NCBI GenBank assembly: GCA_964507795.1
Contig: CAZDQV010000008.1
Coordinates: 1 to 34,277 of the forward strand
Origin: UMGS973 sp964507795
Lineage (GTDB): Bacteria > Bacillota > Clostridia > Peptostreptococcales > Anaerovoracaceae
Length of the DNA: 34,277 nucleotides
Reading direction: 5' to 3'
Part shown: positions 31,337-34,277 of the stretch, piece after piece
How positions within the stretch are numbered: the first letter of the stretch is position 1
How the letters are laid out: each line of letters opens with the position of its first letter
The notes under the pieces: generated by a model
The model's input: only the letters and a program-made list of their open reading frames with translations
Database searches by the model: none
Told to the model about the DNA's origin: nothing
Made by a program: the position numbers and the translations under genes

Positions 31337-32617
31337 ATGGAAGTGCTGAAGACTATTGGCAAGGCCTGGAAAATTCCTGACATAAGGAAGAAAATAATAT
31401 TCACTTTGCTGATGTTGCTGGTATTCAGAATCGGATCAAATATTCCTGTTCCGGGAATCAACAGAGACATTCTGGATCAGGCATTCAACGGTGATTCAGG
31501 ACTGTTCGAATTATTCGACCTGTTCTCAGGTGGTGCTTTCAGTAACCTTACAATATTTGCTTTAAGTATTACACCTTATATTACCGCATCGATTGTATTG
31601 CAATTACTTACAATCGCAATACCTGCACTGGAAAGGCTGGCCAAAGAAGGCGTTGAAGGAAGAAAAAAAATAGCAAGATATACAAGATATCTTACTGTTG
31701 GACTGGCATTTGTTCAGGCAATCGGTATGACACTTGGTATATTCAAACAATATCTGCTCAACACAGATTTCTTCCATATCACAGTTGTGGTATTCGTGCT
31801 TTCGGCAGGAACCGCATTCCTGATGTGGCTTGGAGAGCTTATCAATGAACATGGCATAGGCAACGGAATCTCCCTTATAATCTTTGGTGGTATCGTTGCA
31901 AGAGTGCCAAGTGCAATCATGTCAGCTTACACAAACTACAAATCGGGTGCGATTTCACTTGTAGGTATATTCCTGTTCCTTGCATTTGCTATCCTGGTAA
32001 TCGTGGTTATTATTGAGATACAGCAGGGTCAGAGAAGAATTCCTGTGCAGTATGCAAAGAGAGTTGTAGGAAGAAAAATGTATGGCGGACAGTCAACACA
32101 TATTCCTCTAAAAGTCAATCAGGCGGGAGTTATCCCTGTAATCTTCGGTATGTCGCTGTTGCAGCTGCCGCAGACGCTGGTTTACTTCTGGCCAAACACA
32201 GGATTTTCAGAGTTTATGACTAAATGGCTCTCAACAAACGGTACTCCGGGAGTATATGTTTACAGTATATTTTATGCGATACTGATCATATTCTTCACTT
32301 ACTTCTATACTGCAGTAACCTTCAATCCAATGGAAGTTGCTGATAATATGAAGGCAAACGGAGGATTCGTACCGGGAATAAGACCGGGCAGACCGACTGT
32401 TGAATATTTGCAGAAGGTAATGAACAGAATCACCTTTACAGGAGCTATTTTCCTGGCTGTAATAGCAATTATGCCTTTAATCATAGGCAATTTTACAGCT
32501 ATAGATTTCAAATTCGGAGGAACATCACTTCTTATCGCTGTCGGTGTTGCTCTCGATACAATGAAGCAGCTTGAAAATCAAATGGTTATGAGAAATTATC
32601 AAGGATTTTTGAAATAG
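31337..32617 (+). CDS. secY: Preprotein translocase subunit SecY
   Basis: SecY is the channel of the Sec translocon. The 426-aa product has ten predicted membrane helices. It shows FRIGSNIPVPGIN (plug/first loop region), ALSITPYITASIVLQLLT, GIGNGISLIIFGGIVARVPS and the cytoplasmic-loop motif RRIPVQYAKRVVG. The C-terminus PGIRPGRPTVEYLQKVMNRI is conserved. GAGGTAA inside the end of rplO is the SD. Confidence 0.98.
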   Translation: MEVLKTIGKAWKIPDIRKKIIFTLLMLLVFRIGSNIPVPGINRDILDQAFNGDSGLFELFDLFSGGAFSNLTIFALSITPYITASIVLQLLTIAIPALERLAKEGVEGRKKIARYTRYLTVGLAFVQAIGMTLGIFKQYLLNTDFFHITVVVFVLSAGTAFLMWLGELINEHGIGNGISLIIFGGIVARVPSAIMSAYTNYKSGAISLVGIFLFLAFAILVIVVIIEIQQGQRRIPVQYAKRVVGRKMYGGQSTHIPLKVNQAGVIPVIFGMSLLQLPQTLVYFWPNTGFSEFMTKWLSTNGTPGVYVYSIFYAILIIFFTYFYTAVTFNPMEVADNMKANGGFVPGIRPGRPTVEYLQKVMNRITFTGAIFLAVIAIMPLIIGNFTAIDFKFGGTSLLIAVGVALDTMKQLENQMVMRNYQGFLK

Positions 32618-32626
32618 GAGAATGAA

Positions 32627-33271
32627 ATGAATCTTATACTATTAGGGCCTCCGGGTGCAGGTAAAGGTACACAGGCGGTAAATATCGTTGACAAATACCA
32701 TATACCACACATATCGACAGGTGATATATTCAGGGAAAACATCAAGAATGGAACCGAGCTCGGAAAAAAAGCCCAGGAATATATGAACAGAGGCGAGCTC
32801 GTTCCGGACGAACTTGTAGTTGAGATTGCTACAGACAGACTTCTTAAGGATGACTGCAAAAACGGATTCCTGCTTGACGGATTTCCAAGAACAGTATTTC
32901 AGGCCAAGAAGCTTGACGAATTCCTGTCAGCACACGACAGCAAAATAGATACTGTTATCAATCTCGAAGTCGAAAAAGCAGAGCTTATCGCAAGACTTAC
33001 AGGAAGAAGAGTCTGCAAAAAGTGCGGCGCTTCATTCCACGTTACAAATATACCTCCCAAACAGGAAGGCGTTTGTGATTTCTGTGGAGGAGAGCTGTTC
33101 CAGAGAGATGATGATACTGTAGAAACTGCCGAAAACAGAATATCAGTATATGATTCCCAGACCAAACCTCTTGTAGATTATTATACAAAGGCTGGATGCA
33201 TAGCAAATATAGACGGTGCAACAGGCCTTGAAAATGTATTTGCTGATATAGTAAGAGCTTTAGGAGAATAA
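32627..33271 (+). CDS. adk: Adenylate kinase, zinc-LID form
   Basis: Interconverts AMP, ADP and ATP. The 214-aa long form has the P-loop GPPGAGKGT (7-15), AMP-site motifs HISTGDIFREN and GFPRT (85-89). The LID has four cysteines (130, 133, 150, 153), indicating a structural zinc as in other Gram-positive adenylate kinases. Ten bases after secY, behind AGGAGAATG. Confidence 0.98.
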   Translation: MNLILLGPPGAGKGTQAVNIVDKYHIPHISTGDIFRENIKNGTELGKKAQEYMNRGELVPDELVVEIATDRLLKDDCKNGFLLDGFPRTVFQAKKLDEFLSAHDSKIDTVINLEVEKAELIARLTGRRVCKKCGASFHVTNIPPKQEGVCDFCGGELFQRDDDTVETAENRISVYDSQTKPLVDYYTKAGCIANIDGATGLENVFADIVRALGE

Positions 33272-33272
33272 A

Positions 33273-34019
33273 ATGATTATCATCAAATCACCGGAAGAGA
33301 TAGAACTGATGAGAGAATCCGGCAAAGTCACAAAGTACATTCTTGAAGAGCTTGAAAATTACATCAAACCGGGAATGTCAACAAAAGACGTGGACAAGTT
33401 CGTTGAAAGCACAATCAGGAAACACAAAATGATTCCCACATTCAAAGGCTACGGCGGTTTTCCCGCCAGTGCCTGTGTGTCGGTCAATGAAGAAGTTGTT
33501 CACGGAATACCGGACAAAAAACGGATCATTCAGGAAGGCGATATAGTCAGCGTTGATGTTGGTTCAACCTATAAGGGTTATGTAAGTGATGCGGCCAGAA
33601 CCTACGGAATAGGTCAGATAAGCCCTATTGCACGCAAAATCATAGAGGTGGCAGAGGCGAGCTTCTTTGCCGGCCTTGAATATTGCAAAGTCGGACACAG
33701 ACTTTCAGATATATCCAATGCTATTCAGATGAAAGTCGAAGGAGAAGGATTTTCGGTAATAAGGGAATTTGTAGGACATGGAGTAGGTAGGGCAATGCAT
33801 GAAGACCCTCAGATAGCAAATTACGGTAGAGCGGGCAGAGGTCCAAGGCTTGCACCGGGTATGGTATTTGCAATCGAACCGATGATAGCAGAGGGAACAT
33901 ACGATGTTGAAACTCTGCTGAACAACTGGACTGCTGTTACCGCTGACGGCAAACTGGCAGCTCATTATGAGAATACTGTCGTTATAACAGATGGTGAGCC
34001 ACAGCTGCTTACATTATAG
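33273..34019 (+). CDS. map: Methionine aminopeptidase, type I
   Basis: Removes initiator Met from nascent proteins. The 248-aa product carries His77 and the metal ligands Asp95, Asp106, His169, Glu202 and Glu233 in the motifs VVHGIP, SVDVGSTYKGYVSDAART, FVGHGVGRAMHEDP, FAIEPM and HYENTVV. It has no N-terminal zinc finger. It starts one base after the adk stop, with TAGGAGAAT as SD. Confidence 0.97.
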   Translation: MIIIKSPEEIELMRESGKVTKYILEELENYIKPGMSTKDVDKFVESTIRKHKMIPTFKGYGGFPASACVSVNEEVVHGIPDKKRIIQEGDIVSVDVGSTYKGYVSDAARTYGIGQISPIARKIIEVAEASFFAGLEYCKVGHRLSDISNAIQMKVEGEGFSVIREFVGHGVGRAMHEDPQIANYGRAGRGPRLAPGMVFAIEPMIAEGTYDVETLLNNWTAVTADGKLAAHYENTVVITDGEPQLLTL

Positions 34020-34054
34020 CTTGATAAATACAAGCGGAAAAAGGAGTGTAGAAT

Positions 34055-34273
34055 ATGGCGAAGACAGACGTCATCGAAGCAGAAGGTACTGTTGTTGATG
34101 CGCAGCCTAATGCAATGTTTGTTGTTAAGCTGGACAACGGTTTCGAAGTGCTTGCACACATTTCAGGAAAAATCAGAATGAACTTCATAAGAATTCTTCC
34201 GGGAGACAGAGTTAAGGTGGAACTTTCACCTTATGACTTGTCAAGAGGCAGAATTACATGGAGAGATAAGTAG
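34055..34273 (+). CDS. infA: Translation initiation factor IF-1
   Basis: IF-1, 72 aa, an S1/OB-fold factor binding the A site of the 30S subunit. MAKTDVIEAEGTVVDAQPNA, VLAHISGKIRMNFIRILPGD and LSPYDLSRGRITWRDK are diagnostic. AAAGGAGTG precedes the ATG, 35 bases after map. The window ends 4 bases after its stop; rpmJ would be expected next. Confidence 0.98.
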   Translation: MAKTDVIEAEGTVVDAQPNAMFVVKLDNGFEVLAHISGKIRMNFIRILPGDRVKVELSPYDLSRGRITWRDK

Positions 34274-34277
34274 ATTA

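Noticed and set aside
1..34277. CRISPR arrays, tRNA or rRNA genes, transposases, att sites
   Set aside because: None was found on reading both strands. The only direct repeats are the 12-mer around the MNT/HEPN cassette and the short rpsC and linker repeats.

Overview
The window reads as chromosomal DNA of a low-to-moderate GC, anaerobic Firmicute, most likely class Clostridia. Pointers are the strong purine-rich Shine-Dalgarno sequences, the heavy use of AGA for arginine, the zinc-type S14 protein, the ScpA/ScpB pair, a biotin-dependent decarboxylase of the sodium-pump kind, and the canonical S10-spc ribosomal protein order ending in secY-adk-map-infA. The genus cannot be fixed from the sequence alone.

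Layout. (1) 1-3946: the tail of a probable class III aminotransferase and its terminator, then a structured leader and a tight cobalamin nucleotide-loop operon: a TIM-barrel isomerase-like gene, cobT, cobU, cobS and a second, short CobU-like gene. (2) 3943-8691: mtnA, scpA, scpB, a DUF1847 gene, a YtqB/MnmM-type methyltransferase and an orphan HipA-like kinase, probably one transcript. (3) 8695-13794: tilS, ftsH and a PucR-type regulator, closed by a terminator. (4) 13793-16416: a well-marked promoter, then the carboxyltransferase, OadG-like and biotin-carrier subunits of a methylmalonyl-CoA-decarboxylase-type enzyme. No beta subunit is present in the window. (5) 16398-17286: a two-gene MNT/HEPN toxin-antitoxin cassette with its own promoter. 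The HEPN gene carries a one-base excess in a T8 tract that breaks the frame inside its RX6H active-site motif. A 12-bp direct repeat flanks the cassette. (6) 17354-20242: an FecCD-type metallophore or cobalamin ABC importer. (7) 20249-21605: a His-rich CsoR-family repressor, a flavin-binding pyridoxamine-oxidase-fold protein and a small XRE regulator. (8) 21671-34273: the S10-spc operon from rpsJ to infA, preceded by phased A-tracts, a near-consensus promoter and a roughly 236-nt structured leader.

How it fits together. CobT, CobU and CobS make and attach the lower ligand of adenosylcobalamin, and the downstream ABC importer could bring in corrinoid or iron chelates. The methylmalonyl-CoA-type decarboxylase is a plausible, inferred consumer of products of a B12-dependent mutase. 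MtnA could recycle methylthioribose or 5'-deoxyribose phosphates left by SAM- and adenosylcobalamin-radical chemistry.

The strongest leads for something new are the frame-broken HEPN toxin (possible phase or slippage switch), the structured rpsJ leader with a possible 42-codon upstream ORF, the hairpin before rpsH, the TIM-barrel gene translationally coupled to cobT, and the orphan HipA-like kinase. No tRNA, rRNA, CRISPR array or insertion sequence was seen.
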